From positions 172,010-223,974 of the forward strand of contig JADZFO010000038.1 of assembly GCA_020849855.1 (NCBI GenBank): a stretch of 51,965 nucleotides of DNA, read 5' to 3'. The notes beneath the pieces are model-generated. The model made no database searches, was not told the DNA's origin, and saw nothing but the letters and a program-made list of their open reading frames with translations. Shown one piece after another: positions 8,030-16,030 of this stretch (its first letter is position 1; every line of letters begins with the position of its first letter). This DNA comes from a bacterium. Its GTDB lineage: Bacteria > 4484-113 > JAFGCY01. The translations under genes and the position numbers were made by a program.

Positions 8030-8761
8030 ATGTCCATTGAACTGACAGCTGCTGCCTTCACCCAGCGCCTGCTGGCGCTGCGCTCGGACGCGGAGCTGGC
8101 CAGGATCCAGCGCTATTTCAAGAGCGAGGCGGGGGCGGCTGGCAGCGGGGACACCTTCGCCGGCGTGAAGATGGGCAGCGTTTTTGCGCTGGCGAAGGAA
8201 CACCTGGAGATGCCGCCCGGCGAGATTGAAGTGCTGCTGGAGCACGAGATCCACGAGGTCCGGGCCGGCGCACTTAGCATCATGGGCAAGCAGTTCGGCC
8301 ACAGGAAGACCACGCCTGAGCGGCGGCAGGAACTGTGCGAGCTGTACCTGCGGCGGCACGACCGGGTCAACAACTGGGACCTGGTCGACCTCGGCGCGCT
8401 GTATGTCCTGGGCCCCTGGCTGGTCGACAAGGCGCTGGGCGGCAGGGAGCGCAAGATCCTTTACAAGCTGGCGAAGTCGAAGAACATCTGGGAACGCCGC
8501 AGCGCAATCGTCGCCACCGGCCCGCTGATCAAGCGCGGCGAGGTGGATGACTGCTTCGCTGTCGCGCTGTTGCTGCTCAATGACCCCGAGGACCTCGTGC
8601 ATAAGGGCACGGGCTGGATGCTGCGCGCTGCCGGCGACGTGGACCGCCCGCGCCTGCTGGCCTTCCTCGACGAGCACGCCGGGTCCATGCCCCGGGTGCT
8701 GCTGCGTTACAGTATCGAGAAGCTGAGCCCCGAGCAGCGCAGGCACTACCTCGCCCAGTAG
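8030..8761 (+). CDS. DNA alkylation repair protein, AlkD/AlkC-like HEAT-repeat family
   Basis: A 243-aa all-helical protein of the AlkD-like family, glycosylases that remove bulky or cationic alkylated bases without base flipping. The run RYFKSEAG, GVKMGSVFALAKEH, HEVRAGALSIMGKQ, NNWDLVDLGA and IWERRSAIVATGPLIKRG is typical, including the conserved W-D-x-x-D segment that lines the DNA groove. The frame is open further upstream, but MSIEL at 8030 gives the family's usual length and follows a leaderless-type -10 box. It stands alone, with the tandem DUF1801 gene next. Confidence 0.88.
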   Translation: MSIELTAAAFTQRLLALRSDAELARIQRYFKSEAGAAGSGDTFAGVKMGSVFALAKEHLEMPPGEIEVLLEHEIHEVRAGALSIMGKQFGHRKTTPERRQELCELYLRRHDRVNNWDLVDLGALYVLGPWLVDKALGGRERKILYKLAKSKNIWERRSAIVATGPLIKRGEVDDCFAVALLLLNDPEDLVHKGTGWMLRAAGDVDRPRLLAFLDEHAGSMPRVLLRYSIEKLSPEQRRHYLAQ

Positions 8762-8792
8762 AGGCCGCACATGTGCGGCGCGCTAGCAATCT

Positions 8793-8849
8793 GTAGGGTG
8801 CACGAGTGCGTGCACCAGCAAGAGAGGTGCAGGCACGCCTGCCCCCTAC
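8793..8849 (+). repeat. 57-bp REPIN-like element, GTAGGG...CCCTAC
   Basis: GTAGGG, a hairpin with arms GGTGCAC/GTGCACC, a short A/G spacer, a second hairpin on GGCACGCC with outer arms around GCAGG/CCTGC, then CCCTAC. Two hairpins with mirrored ends match the REPIN arrangement. Confidence 0.6.
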
Positions 8850-8852
8850 AAA
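8847..8852 (+). promoter_or_regulatory. -10-like box TACAAA at the end of a repeat
   Basis: TACAAA overlaps the CCCTAC end of the element and ends 6 nt before the ATG at 8859. That spacing favours 8859 over the ATG at 8853. Confidence 0.45.
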
Positions 8853-8858
8853 ATGGCA

Positions 8859-9701
8859 ATGATTAAGCCGACGACACACGACGAGTATCTCGCGGCCCTG
8901 CCGGAGCCGCAGCGCGCCGCGCTGCAGAAGCTGCGGGAGCAGATCCGCCGCGCCGCTCCGCAGGCCGAGGAGTGCATCAGCTATGGCCTCTGCGCTTATC
9001 GCCAGCAGGGCATGCTGGTGTCCTACGGCGCGATGGCCAAACATCTGCTCTTTCACGTGATGAGCGCGACCCTGCTTGAGAGTTACCAGGAGCAGCTGGA
9101 TGGCTTCAGCCAAAGCAAGGGCGGCATCCACTTCCAGCCGGACAAACCGGTCCCGGCGAAGCTGGTGGCTGAGCTGGTCAAGGCGCGTCTCGCCGAGAAC
9201 CTGGCGGCGGCGGAGGCTAAGGCTGGCGGGACGAGCATGAAACCGGCCGCAAAGGCCGCCCCTGCCGCCAAGGCTGCACCGGCGAAGAGAGCAGCAAGGG
9301 AGAACAGCGCTGCGGCGAACACGCGCCTCGACCCGCAGGTGACCGTATTACTCGACAAGCTTGACCATCCTCTGCGCGCCGAACTGGAAGACCTGCGCGC
9401 AGTGATCCTCGCTGTCGACGCCGCGATCAGCGAGGGCGTGAAGTGGAACTCAGCCAGTTACATGACCAGCGACTGGTTCGCCACCTGGAACCAGCGCAGC
9501 ACGGATGGCCTGCAGTTCGTGCTGCACACCGGCGCCAAAGCCAGGGGCAAAGAGCTGCGGCATGCAATTTCCGACCCCGCTGGCCTGCTGAAATGGCTGG
9601 CCCCCGACCGCGCGCTGGCCACGCTTGGAAGCGGCTCGGAGCTCAAAAAGAACAGCAAGGCCTTCACCGCGCTGCTGCGCGAGTGGATCAGGTATGTCTA
9701 G
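8859..9701 (+). CDS. Fusion of two DUF1801 (YdhG-like) domains
   Basis: 280 aa from the ATG at 8859 (MIKPTTHDEYLAALP); an ATG two codons upstream is possible. The first DUF1801 domain covers about residues 1-125, with RRAAPQAEECISYGLCAYR and HLLFHVM. An Ala/Lys/Pro linker (AAKAAPAAKAAPAKRAA) follows. The second domain covers about 150-280, with RAELEDLRAVIL, ISEGVKWNSASY and the C-terminal TALLREWI. The family has an SCP2/iron-chaperone-like fold and no settled function. Most relatives are single-domain proteins of 110-150 residues, so this tandem fusion is unusual. Confidence 0.82.
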   Translation: MIKPTTHDEYLAALPEPQRAALQKLREQIRRAAPQAEECISYGLCAYRQQGMLVSYGAMAKHLLFHVMSATLLESYQEQLDGFSQSKGGIHFQPDKPVPAKLVAELVKARLAENLAAAEAKAGGTSMKPAAKAAPAAKAAPAKRAARENSAAANTRLDPQVTVLLDKLDHPLRAELEDLRAVILAVDAAISEGVKWNSASYMTSDWFATWNQRSTDGLQFVLHTGAKARGKELRHAISDPAGLLKWLAPDRALATLGSGSELKKNSKAFTALLREWIRYV

Positions 9702-9741
9702 CGGTATCCGGCCCGACAGCCAACCTGCTGCCCATACGAAT

Positions 9742-9765
9742 GGTGCAGGCACGCCTGCACCCTAC
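9742..9765. repeat. Single hairpin unit of the GTAGGG palindrome family
   Basis: GGTGCAGG/CCTGCACC around a short centre, ending CCCTAC. Read on the minus strand, the GTAG supplies the TAG stop codon of the alcohol dehydrogenase gene. Confidence 0.55.
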
Positions 9766-10805
9766 CTCAGCGAGGCCATGTCGATCACAAAGCGGTACTT
9801 CACGTCGCTGCGCTTCATTCGCTCGTAGGCCGTGTTGATGTCCTGGATGCGGATCAGCTCGATGTCTGAAACGATCCCGTGCTGGCCGCAGAAATCGAGC
9901 ATCTCCTGTGTCTCAGGGATGCCGCCGATTACCGAGCCCGCCACCGCCCGGCGGCCGAGGATCAGCGGCCGGGTGCTTAGCTGGTCCTGGTCGCCAAGGA
10001 AGCCGACAAGCACCATGGTTCCGTTCAGTGCCAGGGTCGGGATATAGGGGTCAAGCTGATGCAGATCCGGCACGGTGTCGATGATCAGGTCGAAGCTGCG
10101 CTTGACCGTCTGCATCTGCGCCTCGTCGGTTGAGATCACCACATGCTGCGCGCCCAGCCGGCGGGCGTCCTGCTCCTTGCCCGGCGTGCGGGTAAAGAGC
10201 GTCATCTCCGCCCCCATCGCGTGGCCCAGCTTCAGCGCCATGTGGCCCAGGCCGCCGAGGCCCACCACCGCCACGCGCATACCCGGCCCGGCCTTCCAGT
10301 GCTTCAGCGGCGACCAGGTGGTGATCCCCGCGCAGAGCAGCGGGGCCGCGGCGGCAAGATCCAGGCCGTCCGGCATCCGCAGCACAAAGCCCTCGCTGAC
10401 CACAATGCGCTCGGAGTAGCCGCCATAGGTTGTCGTGCCATCAATGCGGTCGGAGCTGTTATAGGTAAAGGTGGCCACGTTCTCGCAGTACTGCTCCAGG
10501 CCGGCGCTGCAGGCGGAGCAGTTGCGGCAGGAGTCGACCATGCAGCCAACAGCCACCGCATCGCCGGGCTTAAAGCGGGTCACACTCGCGCCGACGCTGA
10601 GCACCCGGCCGACGATCTCGTGCCCTGGCACCACCGGGTACTTCGCGCCGCCCCAGTCGTTGCGGGCAGTATGCAGGTCGGAGTGGCAGACTCCGCAAAA
10701 GAGGATCTCAATCTCGACGTCATCCGCGCGCTTGGCGCGGCGCTCAAGGCTGAAGGGACCCAGCGGGTCGGTGGCGGAAGGGGCAGCATAGGCGGAAACG
10801 TTCAT
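9762..10805 (-). CDS. Zinc-dependent alcohol/aldehyde dehydrogenase (YahK/CAD-like)
   Basis: A 347-aa medium-chain dehydrogenase that interconverts aldehydes and alcohols, most likely with NADPH. Catalytic zinc ligands lie in CGVCHSDLH and PVVPGHEIVGRV. The structural zinc is bound by four cysteines in SCRNCSACSAGLEQYC. The Rossmann motif is VVGLGGLGHMALKL, and the segment YGGYSERIVV is characteristic of the YahK/AdhC branch. An AAGGAG ribosome site lies 8 nt before the ATG. It is monocistronic and convergent with the DUF1801 gene. The stop codon is inside a palindromic repeat. Confidence 0.9.
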   Translation of the reverse strand: MNVSAYAAPSATDPLGPFSLERRAKRADDVEIEILFCGVCHSDLHTARNDWGGAKYPVVPGHEIVGRVLSVGASVTRFKPGDAVAVGCMVDSCRNCSACSAGLEQYCENVATFTYNSSDRIDGTTTYGGYSERIVVSEGFVLRMPDGLDLAAAAPLLCAGITTWSPLKHWKAGPGMRVAVVGLGGLGHMALKLGHAMGAEMTLFTRTPGKEQDARRLGAQHVVISTDEAQMQTVKRSFDLIIDTVPDLHQLDPYIPTLALNGTMVLVGFLGDQDQLSTRPLILGRRAVAGSVIGGIPETQEMLDFCGQHGIVSDIELIRIQDINTAYERMKRSDVKYRFVIDMASLR

Positions 10806-10900
10806 CTCTAATCTCCTTGGCCGCGCCGACGACTGACATCATTGCGGCCGCGGGATCATACATTGTGCGCAGGGGGGACGTGAGCGGCATTGCAGCAGTG

Positions 10901-11047
10901 GCGAGCTGGGTAGGGCCGACATGCTGTCGGCGGGAAACACAACCGGCTGCGTGGCTGGATGATCCCAGACTCCACAGATGCCAGCCTGATCCAAAGCTGT
11001 GACAGTGCCGTCACCCGCCGACAGCATGTCGGCCCTACCCGCCTCGC
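10901..11047. mobile_element. MITE-like element with palindromic terminal inverted repeats
   Basis: A 147-bp element. Positions 10908-10934 and 11014-11040 are perfect inverted repeats (27 bp), extending with two mismatches to 34 bp. Each arm starts GGGTAGGG and is itself a hairpin (GCCGACA/TGTCGGC). The 79-bp centre has no coding potential. It lies between the alcohol dehydrogenase and flavoprotein genes, which diverge. Confidence 0.6.
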
Positions 11048-11087
11048 ATTCATAGCCTTGCCCGGCCGGGCGGCAGCTTCCGCGCAG

Positions 11088-11093
11088 TAAACT
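11088..11093 (+). promoter_or_regulatory. -10 box TAAACT before the flavoprotein gene
   Basis: TAAACT ends 7 nt before the ATG at 11101. No ribosome site is visible. Confidence 0.5.
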
Positions 11094-11100
11094 ATTCCCC

Positions 11101-12996
11101 ATGCCCGGCAAGAAGGAAGTCATCATCGTCGGAGGCGGTTTGGCCGGCCTCATGGCCACCGTCACCGCCTGCGAGAAGGGCGCCAGCGTCCATCTCATCA
11201 GCTATGTCCCGGTCCGCCGCAGCCACTCTGTCTGCGCCCAGGGCGGCATCAACGGCGCCGTCAACACCAAGGGTGAAGGCGACAGCCCGGAGTTCCACTT
11301 CGACGACACGGTTTACGGCGGCGACTTCCTCGCCAACCAGCCGATGGTGCGCGATATGTGTTACGACGCGCCCAAGGTGATCTACCTGCTGGACCGCATG
11401 GGCGTGACCTTTAACCGCACGCCCGAGGGCCTGCTGGACTTCCGGCGCTTCGGCGGCACGCTTTTCAACCGCACGGCCTTCGCCGGCGCCACCACCGGCC
11501 AGCAGCTGCTTTACGCCCTGGACGAGCAGGTGCGGCGCTATGAGGACGAGGGCAAGGTCTTCAAGTATGAGCATCACGCCTTCCAGAGCCTGATCCTCGA
11601 CGGCCAGCGCAACTGCCGCGGCATCGTGCTGGCCGACCAGCAGACCCTGGAGTGCCGCGCCCTGCTGGCCGACGCCGTGGCCCTCTGCACCGGCGGCATC
11701 GGCATGATTTACGGCCAGAGCACCAACAGCGTTATCTGCACCGGCTCGGCCGCCAGCCGCGCCTATCAGCAGGGCGTCTGGTACGCCAACGGCGAGTTCA
11801 TCCAGATCCACCCCACCGCGATCCCCGGCGCCGACAAGTGCCGCCTGATCAGCGAGTCGGTGCGCGGCGAGGGCGGCCGCGTCTGGGTGCCAAAGAACCC
11901 GAAGGACACCCGCCGCGCTAAAGAGATCCCCGTCGCCGAGCGCTGGTACTTCCTGGAAGAGAAGTACCCGGCCTATGGCAACCTCGTGCCCCGCGACATC
12001 GCCAGCCGCGAGATCTTCGACGTCTGCGTCAACCAGAAGATGGGCATCGGCGGCCAGTGGGAAGTCTATCTGGATGTGACCCACATCCCCGAGGCCACCC
12101 TGCGGGCCAAGCTGGCCGGCGTGCTGGAGATTTATGAGAAGTTCCGCGGCGAGGATCCTTACCACAACCCGATGCGGATCTTCCCGGCGATGCACTACAG
12201 CATGGGCGGCATTTATGTGGGCTACGGCGCTGAGACCGACCGCAAGGCCGACCTGCCAGCGGGCTGGGAGCAGTACAAGCACATGAGCAACGTCAACGGC
12301 CTCTTTGCCGGCGGCGAGGCGGACTACCAGTACCACGGCGCCAACCGTCTGGGCGCCAACAGCCTGCTCTCCTGCCTCTGGGCCGGCCGCGTGCTGGGCC
12401 CCGAGATGACGAAGTACGTGGAGAACAGCCAGCTCCCGGCGCTGAAGCAAAGCGAGATCGACACCGCCGTACGCGAGCAGGAGCAGGCCTTCGAGGCCGT
12501 GCTGAAGATGAGCGGCTCTGAGAACGCCACCCGGATCCAGGACGAGCTCTCGCGCGAGATGACCATGCATGCCACGGTGGTGCGCTTTAACGACAAGCTG
12601 GACAAGCTGGACAGCAAGCTGACCGAACTGCTGGAGCGCTGGGAACGTATCGGCAGCGCCGACAAAAGCCGCACGGCGAACCAGGAGCTTTTCTTTATCC
12701 GCGAGCTGCGCGACCGCATCCTGCTTTCACGGGTCATCGCCCGCGGCGCGCGGATGCGTGATGAAAGCCGCGGCGCGCATTACAAACCGGACTTCCCGGA
12801 GCGCAACGACGCGGCCTGGCAGAAGACCACCATCGCGCAGTATGAGCCCAACGGCATGCCGAAGTTCAGCTATGAGAGCGTGGATGTCAGCCTGATAAAG
12901 CCGCGCGTGCGCAGCTACAAGAAGGCCAGCCACGGCGGCGCGGAGGAGAAGGGCGGCGAGAAGAAGGCCGAGGCTGGCGCGACGGCGGCGAGCTAG
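11101..12996 (+). CDS. Succinate dehydrogenase/fumarate reductase flavoprotein subunit
   Basis: A 631-aa catalytic subunit interconverting succinate and fumarate, with covalent FAD. The N-terminal dinucleotide motif is IVGGGLAGL. The FAD-linking histidine is His42 in RRSHSVCAQGG. Active-site segments HPTAIPG, RGEGGRVW and HYSMGGI are present, and the capping end GGEADYQYHGANRLGANSLLSCLWAGR resembles the Bacillus/Geobacter-type enzymes. The C-terminus ends in a Lys/Glu/Ala-rich tail. The iron-sulfur subunit is 3 kb downstream on the same strand, separated by three unrelated genes. No cytochrome b anchor gene is present in the window. Direction in vivo cannot be told from sequence. Confidence 0.92.
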   Translation: MPGKKEVIIVGGGLAGLMATVTACEKGASVHLISYVPVRRSHSVCAQGGINGAVNTKGEGDSPEFHFDDTVYGGDFLANQPMVRDMCYDAPKVIYLLDRMGVTFNRTPEGLLDFRRFGGTLFNRTAFAGATTGQQLLYALDEQVRRYEDEGKVFKYEHHAFQSLILDGQRNCRGIVLADQQTLECRALLADAVALCTGGIGMIYGQSTNSVICTGSAASRAYQQGVWYANGEFIQIHPTAIPGADKCRLISESVRGEGGRVWVPKNPKDTRRAKEIPVAERWYFLEEKYPAYGNLVPRDIASREIFDVCVNQKMGIGGQWEVYLDVTHIPEATLRAKLAGVLEIYEKFRGEDPYHNPMRIFPAMHYSMGGIYVGYGAETDRKADLPAGWEQYKHMSNVNGLFAGGEADYQYHGANRLGANSLLSCLWAGRVLGPEMTKYVENSQLPALKQSEIDTAVREQEQAFEAVLKMSGSENATRIQDELSREMTMHATVVRFNDKLDKLDSKLTELLERWERIGSADKSRTANQELFFIRELRDRILLSRVIARGARMRDESRGAHYKPDFPERNDAAWQKTTIAQYEPNGMPKFSYESVDVSLIKPRVRSYKKASHGGAEEKGGEKKAEAGATAAS

Positions 12997-13090
12997 TGGA
13001 CTGCGCTTCGCGGCCGCCAGGCAGTACAGCTTGGTCCGTTTTCAGTCCTGTGGACAGCCGCCTCATGGCTGCGACTAACATTGCTAAGGC

Positions 13091-13777
13091 ATGCCGCACG
13101 ACCCGACAGCTCTAGTTCTGCTCTCCGGCGGACAGGATTCCACCACCTGCCTGTTCTGGGCAAAGGAGCGCTTCACCCGCCTGCAGACCCTGTGCTTCGA
13201 CTACGGCCAGCGCCACCGCATTGAACTGGTCAGCGCCGCGCGCATCGCCCGGATGGCGGGCTCGCAGAGCCACAGTGTGCTGCCCATCCCCTCGCTGGCC
13301 CAGCTTGGCGGCAATGCCCTGACCGACAGCAGCCTGTCCATGCTTTCGCCGACGGCGCCCGGCGGCTTGCCCGCCACCTTTGTGCCGGCGCGCAACCTGC
13401 TCTTTCTGACCATCGCCGGCGGCTATGCCTGGCAGCACGGCATCCGCGACCTTGTCATCGGGGTCTGCGAGACTGACTACAGCGGCTACCCCGACTGTCG
13501 CTCTGAGACCATCGTCGCCCAGCAGCAGGCGCTGCGCCTTGGCCTCGACGCGCCGGACCTGAACATCCACACGCCCCTGATGAGCATGAGCAAGGCCGAT
13601 ACGGTGCGCCTGGCGCGCAGCCTGCCGGGCTGCTGGGACGCCCTGGCCTGGAGCCACAGCTGCTATGAGGGCCGCTATCCGCCCTGCGCTGTCTGCCCGG
13701 CCTGCGGTCTGCGGGCCAAGGGCTTCAACGAAGCCGGGGAGAAGGACCCGCTGCTGATTCGGGGTTCAACAGGCTGA
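13091..13777 (+). CDS. queC: 7-cyano-7-deazaguanine synthase QueC
   Basis: 228 aa. QueC uses ATP and ammonia to turn 7-carboxy-7-deazaguanine into preQ0, on the route to queuosine in tRNA. The PP-loop is LLSGGQDSTTCL near the N-terminus. Substrate-binding parts include YGQRH, FVPARNLLFLTIA and GVCETDYSGYPDCR. The zinc site is formed by Cys residues in HSCYEGRYPPCAVCPACGLR. A TAACAT box lies 9 nt upstream of the ATG, with no Shine-Dalgarno sequence. No queD, queE or queF is nearby. The gene sits between the two reductase subunit genes without an obvious functional link. Confidence 0.92.
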   Translation: MPHDPTALVLLSGGQDSTTCLFWAKERFTRLQTLCFDYGQRHRIELVSAARIARMAGSQSHSVLPIPSLAQLGGNALTDSSLSMLSPTAPGGLPATFVPARNLLFLTIAGGYAWQHGIRDLVIGVCETDYSGYPDCRSETIVAQQQALRLGLDAPDLNIHTPLMSMSKADTVRLARSLPGCWDALAWSHSCYEGRYPPCAVCPACGLRAKGFNEAGEKDPLLIRGSTG

Positions 13778-13786
13778 GCGGCTCTT

Positions 13787-13813
13787 ACCACCAAAGCACC
13801 AAAACACCAAACC
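13787..13813. repeat. Short tandem repeat of CACCAAA units
   Basis: Three imperfect 8-bp units of the form (A/G)CACCAA(A) lie just after queC. It is low-complexity sequence with no visible function. Confidence 0.5.
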
Positions 13814-13854
13814 GGAAGCCAGGCAGGCTAAGGCGCATGCCAGTAGCAGCCTGC

Positions 13855-13860
13855 TATCCT
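13855..13860 (+). promoter_or_regulatory. -10 box TATCCT before the metallophosphoesterase gene
   Basis: TATCCT ends 5 nt before the ATG at 13866. The same hexamer stands before the gene at 15017. Confidence 0.5.
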
Positions 13861-13865
13861 GCCTC

Positions 13866-14912
13866 ATGCTTAGGCGTCGCGAACTGCTGCTTGCCCTGCT
13901 GGCTGGTGTGCCCTTGTCTGGAGCACTCGCAGGCTCCCTGCTGCGGGGCCAGACCGCCGCAGCGGCAGAAAAGGCCGCCGCGCCAGCCGAGCCGCCAAAC
14001 ATCCCCCTCGATCCGCCGACGCCGGGCGCCTGGACTCTGGCGGTGCTGCCGGACACGCAGTACTACAGCGAGTCCTTTCCCGGCTTGTTCCATGCCCAGT
14101 GCGCCTGGATGCTGGAGCAGCAGCGCGCCCGCAACATCGTCTTTGCGCTGCAGCTTGGCGATGTGACCAACCGCAACACGCCGGAGCAGTGGGTGCACGC
14201 GAAGGCCGCCCTGAGCCAGCTCGACGGCCGCCTGCCCTATGCCCTGGTACCCGGCAACCATGACTACGGCCCCGGAGGTAATGCCAGCACGCGCGACACA
14301 CTGCTCAGCGACTACTTCCCCGTGGGGCACATGAGCACATTGCCCGGCTTCGGCGGCGTGATGGACCCGCAGCGCATGGACAACAGCTACTACCTTTTCG
14401 GGGCCGGCGGCGTCGACTGGATCGTCATCGGTCTTGAGTGGGCGCCGCGTGATGAGTCCGTCGCCTGGGCTGATCAGGTGCTGAAGCAGCACCCCGGCCG
14501 CCGCGGAATACTGATCACCCACGCCTACATGTTCCATGACGAGCAGCGCTATGACCACCTTGATACAACCCGCAAGGAAGAATGGAACCCGCACAGCTAC
14601 AAAACGCCAGGCAGCATCAACGACGGCGAGGAGCTGTGGCAGAAACTGGTGCGCCGGCATGACATCCCGCTGGTGCTGAACGGCCATGTGCTGGGCGATG
14701 GCACGGGCTATTTGAAGTCGCTCAACGACGCCGGCAGGAGCGTGCATCAGATGCTGAGCAACTACCAGTTCCGCAAACTGGGCGGCGAGGGCTACATGCG
14801 CCTGCTGGAGTTCCAGCCCGACGGCCGCACGGTCAAGGTGCAGAGCTACTCGGCGCTCTACGACTCCTGCCTCAGTGCCCCGGACCAGCGTTTCAGCTTC
14901 GAGCTGGACTGA
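13866..14912 (+). CDS. Exported calcineurin-like metallophosphoesterase
   Basis: 348 aa. The N-terminus MLRRRELLLALLAGVPLSGALAG is an export signal, possibly Tat-type because of the RRR before the hydrophobic core. The dimetal phosphoesterase motifs appear in order: LPDTQYY, QLGDVTNR, PGNHDYG, ITHAYMF and LNGHVLGDG. They give the Asp, Asn and His ligands of the catalytic centre. Members act on phosphomonoesters, diesters or nucleotides; the substrate here cannot be inferred. It has its own leaderless-type promoter and is followed by a 26-bp tandem repeat. Confidence 0.87.
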   Translation: MLRRRELLLALLAGVPLSGALAGSLLRGQTAAAAEKAAAPAEPPNIPLDPPTPGAWTLAVLPDTQYYSESFPGLFHAQCAWMLEQQRARNIVFALQLGDVTNRNTPEQWVHAKAALSQLDGRLPYALVPGNHDYGPGGNASTRDTLLSDYFPVGHMSTLPGFGGVMDPQRMDNSYYLFGAGGVDWIVIGLEWAPRDESVAWADQVLKQHPGRRGILITHAYMFHDEQRYDHLDTTRKEEWNPHSYKTPGSINDGEELWQKLVRRHDIPLVLNGHVLGDGTGYLKSLNDAGRSVHQMLSNYQFRKLGGEGYMRLLEFQPDGRTVKVQSYSALYDSCLSAPDQRFSFELD

Positions 14913-14933
14913 GCACTGCTCGACTTTCAGTAA

Positions 14934-14985
14934 CAGCGCGGCCCCGTCCGCGCGTTCTGCAGCGCGGCCCCGTCCGCGCGTCCTG
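14934..14985. repeat. Two tandem copies of a 26-bp GC-rich unit
   Basis: Copies at 14934-14959 and 14960-14985 differ by one base; each contains GCGCGG/CCGCGC complementarity. A partial third copy (from about 14994) runs into the -10 box at 15005. Confidence 0.6.
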
Positions 14986-15004
14986 TGACCTTGCAGCGCG
15001 GTGC

Positions 15005-15010
15005 TATCCT
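15005..15010 (+). promoter_or_regulatory. -10 box TATCCT 6 nt before ATG 15017
   Basis: TATCCT with the 6-nt spacing of the leaderless pattern; no ribosome site. Confidence 0.55.
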
Positions 15011-15016
15011 GCCGGC

Positions 15017-15958
15017 ATGCGAAAGCGCATTGCCCTTGCCGCCCCGGTCTGCGTGGCCACGCTGCTGCTGATAGCCGCCCTGCCGGCCAGCGCAAACGAC
15101 ACCACGCTGAATGTCAACGTCAACCCACCGCGGCAGCTCAGCGACCCCGCCATGCCGGTGCGGATGGACTCTGAGCAGATCACCGTGCACTTTGGCCGCG
15201 AGCGTTGCCGTGTGGCGGTGGAGTTTCAATTCGAGAACACCTCTGACAGCGAGGTCTGGCTCAGCGCCGGTTTCCCGGACGAGGACCTGTTGTACCGCTA
15301 TGCCTTTTACGGCCAGGCGGCCAGCCCGGCCGGCGCCGCGGCAGACTGGCTCTTTCCCGGGCTGGCTTCGCTGGGCGACAACCCGGCCGCGGGCATTGAC
15401 GACCAGTCGGTCCTGACGGACTTCAAGGCCTGGCGCCGGCCCGCAGGCAGCCCTGTTTCCGCCAGTGAGCTGCTGGAAACCCGGCTGCTGCGCATCGAGC
15501 GCATCGCCTGGTCGCCGGAAGTGCTGAGCAGCCTCGGCGGCAACTGGCAGCCCAGCGCCGACACCGGGCTCAACGAGCTGATGTTCTGCCGCGTGTTTGA
15601 TCTGCACCTGCAGCCCGGCGAGAAGCTGGTTATCGGCCATAGCTACAGCACCCTCAGCGGCAGCAACGTGGAAAGCCAGGCTCTGTTCAACTATACGCTT
15701 TCCACCGGCCAGACCTGGCAGGGCAGCATCGGCGCAGCGCAGATCGACGTCTTCCTGGAGGACGGGCTGAGCTTTGGCGATCTGAACTTCGAGAACAGCG
15801 AGCCGGGTTATGGTGCTGCCTGCAACCCGCCGCGCGAGCAGTGGCGCGAGCTGGAGCCCGGGCATCTGCGCACCGTCTGGCGCGACTTTGAGCCGACGGG
15901 CGGGCAAGGCTTTATCCTGCTGGCGACCAAACCTCTGCCGCCGCCCAGCGAGCGCTGA
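15017..15958 (+). CDS. Secreted protein resembling DUF4424
   Basis: 313 aa with a clear signal peptide (about residues 1-26, ending PASA-ND). The mature part starts with EQITVHFGRERCRVAVEFQF followed by NTSDSEVWLSAGFPDED. That is the arrangement seen in DUF4424-type secreted proteins, where a beta-sandwich opens with a strand-rich N-S-G-F-P motif. Later segments (GEKLVIGHSYSTLSG, QTWQGSIGAAQIDVFL) are also beta-rich. No catalytic motif is seen. It lies between the metallophosphoesterase and the iron-sulfur subunit with its own -10 box. The family assignment is by resemblance only. Confidence 0.7.
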   Translation: MRKRIALAAPVCVATLLLIAALPASANDTTLNVNVNPPRQLSDPAMPVRMDSEQITVHFGRERCRVAVEFQFENTSDSEVWLSAGFPDEDLLYRYAFYGQAASPAGAAADWLFPGLASLGDNPAAGIDDQSVLTDFKAWRRPAGSPVSASELLETRLLRIERIAWSPEVLSSLGGNWQPSADTGLNELMFCRVFDLHLQPGEKLVIGHSYSTLSGSNVESQALFNYTLSTGQTWQGSIGAAQIDVFLEDGLSFGDLNFENSEPGYGAACNPPREQWRELEPGHLRTVWRDFEPTGGQGFILLATKPLPPPSER

Positions 15959-16018
15959 AACAACGGCTCAGCGCGGAATCGGGGCGCGCCCGGCAGGTTA
16001 TGCGCTCTGCGCCAGTGG

Positions 16019-16024
16019 TAAGCT
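16019..16024 (+). promoter_or_regulatory. -10 box TAAGCT before the iron-sulfur subunit gene
   Basis: TAAGCT ends 6 nt before the ATG at 16031. The iron-sulfur subunit therefore has its own start site despite sharing a complex with the flavoprotein. Confidence 0.5.
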
Positions 16025-16030
16025 ATTTCC

